Shown: positions 15,121 to 16,026 of the stretch, piece after piece
Position numbering within the stretch: position 1 is the first letter of the stretch
Layout of the letters: the number at the start of each line of letters is the position of its first letter
Assembly: GCA_001940725.1 (NCBI GenBank)
Contig: MDVR01000039.1
Span: 39,447-55,472, forward strand
Direction of reading: 5' to 3'
Length of the DNA: 16,026 bases
From: Candidatus Heimdallarchaeota archaeon LC_2
Lineage (GTDB): Archaea; Asgardarchaeota; Heimdallarchaeia; Heimdallarchaeales; Kariarchaeaceae
Made by a program: the position numbers and the translations under genes
The notes under the pieces: model-generated
What the model was told of the DNA's origin: nothing
Databases searched by the model: none
The model's input: the letters and a program-made list of their open reading frames with translations, nothing else

Positions 15121-15885
15121 TTAATCTCCTAGATAAGCGTCAATAACCTCTTGTTTTTCTCGAATTTCATCATGTGTGCCTTTTGCAATTATTTGACCGC
15201 TTGCCATGACATATATTCTATCAATTCCTTGACGAAGAATAAATTTCATATCATGTTCAACGATAACAACTGTAATACCTAATTTGTCTCGTAGTTCACC
15301 AATTTTATTGAATATTTTTTCAGTCAATGGACCAGCAACTCCAGCTACAGGTTCATCCAATAATAGAATCTTAGGATCGCTCATTAAAACTCGACCAATA
15401 TCTACTAACTTTGATTGACCTCCAGAAAGTTCTGAAGTGAGATTATCTGCCATATGAGTCACTTCAAGGATTTCCAATACATCATATGCTTTTTCGATTA
15501 ACAATCGTTCTTCCTTTCTAAAAGCTCTTCTTCTAAAAATTGCATTGAAAAAATTTGCACCCAACTGATTTTTCGGCGGAAGAAGCAAATTTTCAATAAC
15601 AGTTAATTCTCGCCATAAACGGGTATTTTGGTATGTTCTTGACAAGCCACGTTGATTAATTTGATTTGGCTTTAACTGACTTATTTCTTTACCATAAAGT
15701 GTGATTGACCCACTATCCGCTGGAATTACCCCACTTATCGCATTGAAAGTGGTACTTTTCCCACACCCATTTGGTCCAATAAGTCCCACAATTTCGTTTT
15801 CGTAAATTTCAATGTCCACTCCCTGTAGAGCCTTGATTCCACTAAAATTCTTATGAACATCCTTCAATTCTAACACTGCCTTCAT
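15121..15885 (-). CDS. livG: branched-chain amino acid-type ABC transporter ATP-binding protein LivG
   Basis: Second ATPase of the importer, 254 residues. Walker [10 protein letters not shown] (37-45), Q-loop TYQNTRL (Q86), signature LSGGQSKL (153-160), Walker B LLLDEP (174-179) and VEHDM with switch H211 are intact, as is the LivG-typical insert around 100-130. After Walker B the sequence reads VAGVAGP, where LivG proteins usually have AGLNP, so the D-loop region is slightly unusual. The ATG is preceded by AAAGGAGG (15893-15900) at a 7-base spacing and overlaps the stop of the upstream permease gene as ATGA, indicating tight coupling. Confidence 0.93.
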   Translation of the reverse strand: MKAVLELKDVHKNFSGIKALQGVDIEIYENEIVGLIGPNGCGKSTTFNAISGVIPADSGSITLYGKEISQLKPNQINQRGLSRTYQNTRLWRELTVIENLLLPPKNQLGANFFNAIFRRRAFRKEERLLIEKAYDVLEILEVTHMADNLTSELSGGQSKLVDIGRVLMSDPKILLLDEPVAGVAGPLTEKIFNKIGELRDKLGITVVIVEHDMKFILRQGIDRIYVMASGQIIAKGTHDEIREKQEVIDAYLGD

Positions 15886-16026
15886 GTGACTCCCTCCTTT
15901 TGGTTCATCTGATTTTTGGGTTCAGTATGCAATGATTTAGTACTATTGGAGATTTTTATTAAAGGATTGGTAATGGTTTTAGGTTTCGATGGTCTATAGG
16001 GTATCTCAGGAAGTAACCCACTTTCA
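15882..16026 (-). CDS. livM: C-terminal end of a probable LivM-type permease (partial)
   Basis: An open frame enters from the window edge and ends in a TGA overlapping the livG ATG. Only 47 residues are visible: ESGLLPEIPYRP resembles the RPxGLL segment that ends the last membrane helix of LivM permeases, followed by a polar tail of about 35 residues. The assignment rests on this short segment and on position directly ahead of livG and livF. Such a long hydrophilic tail is somewhat unusual. No membrane segment lies inside the window. Confidence 0.6.
   Translation of the reverse strand, partial: ESGLLPEIPYRPSKPKTITNPLIKISNSTKSLHTEPKNQMNQKEGVT

Noticed and set aside
1..16026. tRNA, rRNA, CRISPR arrays, insertion sequences, att sites
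   Set aside because: No cloverleaf-like or rRNA-like sequence, no regularly spaced repeats, no transposase or integrase product and no terminal inverted repeats were found on reading both strands.

Overview
This is an AT-rich (roughly two thirds A+T) archaeal chromosome segment, most likely from an Asgard archaeon. The archaeal assignment rests on the archaea-specific CoA pathway pair (pantoate kinase plus 4-phosphopantoate--beta-alanine ligase), TATA boxes about 25-50 bases ahead of several genes, and an archaeal-type NYN-domain protein. The narrower Asgard placement is an inference from the MglA/Arf-like small GTPase and the membrane/winged-helix/zinc-ribbon chimera, and is only moderately sure. 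No rRNA, tRNA, CRISPR array, insertion sequence or integrase was seen.

Left part (1-2748, minus strand): an apparent CoA-synthesis operon. A V4R-like putative ligand-binding protein comes first, followed by pantoate kinase and the phosphopantothenate synthetase, which is cut by the window edge. Divergent from it is a fumarylacetoacetate-hydrolase-family enzyme (2925-3758), whose stop lies 4 bases from the stop of a convergent two-gene ABC exporter (3763-6730). The exporter permease is fused to a CPBP/CAAX-protease-type intramembrane metalloprotease domain. Upstream on the same strand is an MglA-like GTPase (6805-7557).

Middle part (7558-12213, plus strand): a 332-base intergenic region with a perfect 7-bp hairpin precedes a PD-(D/E)XK-like nuclease. 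Next come a 495-residue coiled-coil protein with a C-terminal winged helix, an NYN-domain putative RNase 18 bases downstream, and a membrane protein carrying a winged helix and a CxxC...CxxC zinc ribbon. A 12-base element is repeated about 84 bases ahead of the start codons of the coiled-coil and membrane protein genes, and an 8-base core of it also sits ahead of the nuclease. This is the least explained part of the window.

Right part (12360-16026): sucC-sucD (succinyl-CoA synthetase) with a strong Shine-Dalgarno for sucD. It is convergent with a branched-chain amino-acid-type ABC importer operon, livM (partial)-livG-livF. Amino-acid uptake, succinyl-CoA/ATP formation, CoA synthesis and an FAH-type enzyme would fit a heterotroph that degrades amino or organic acids; this metabolic reading is inference.
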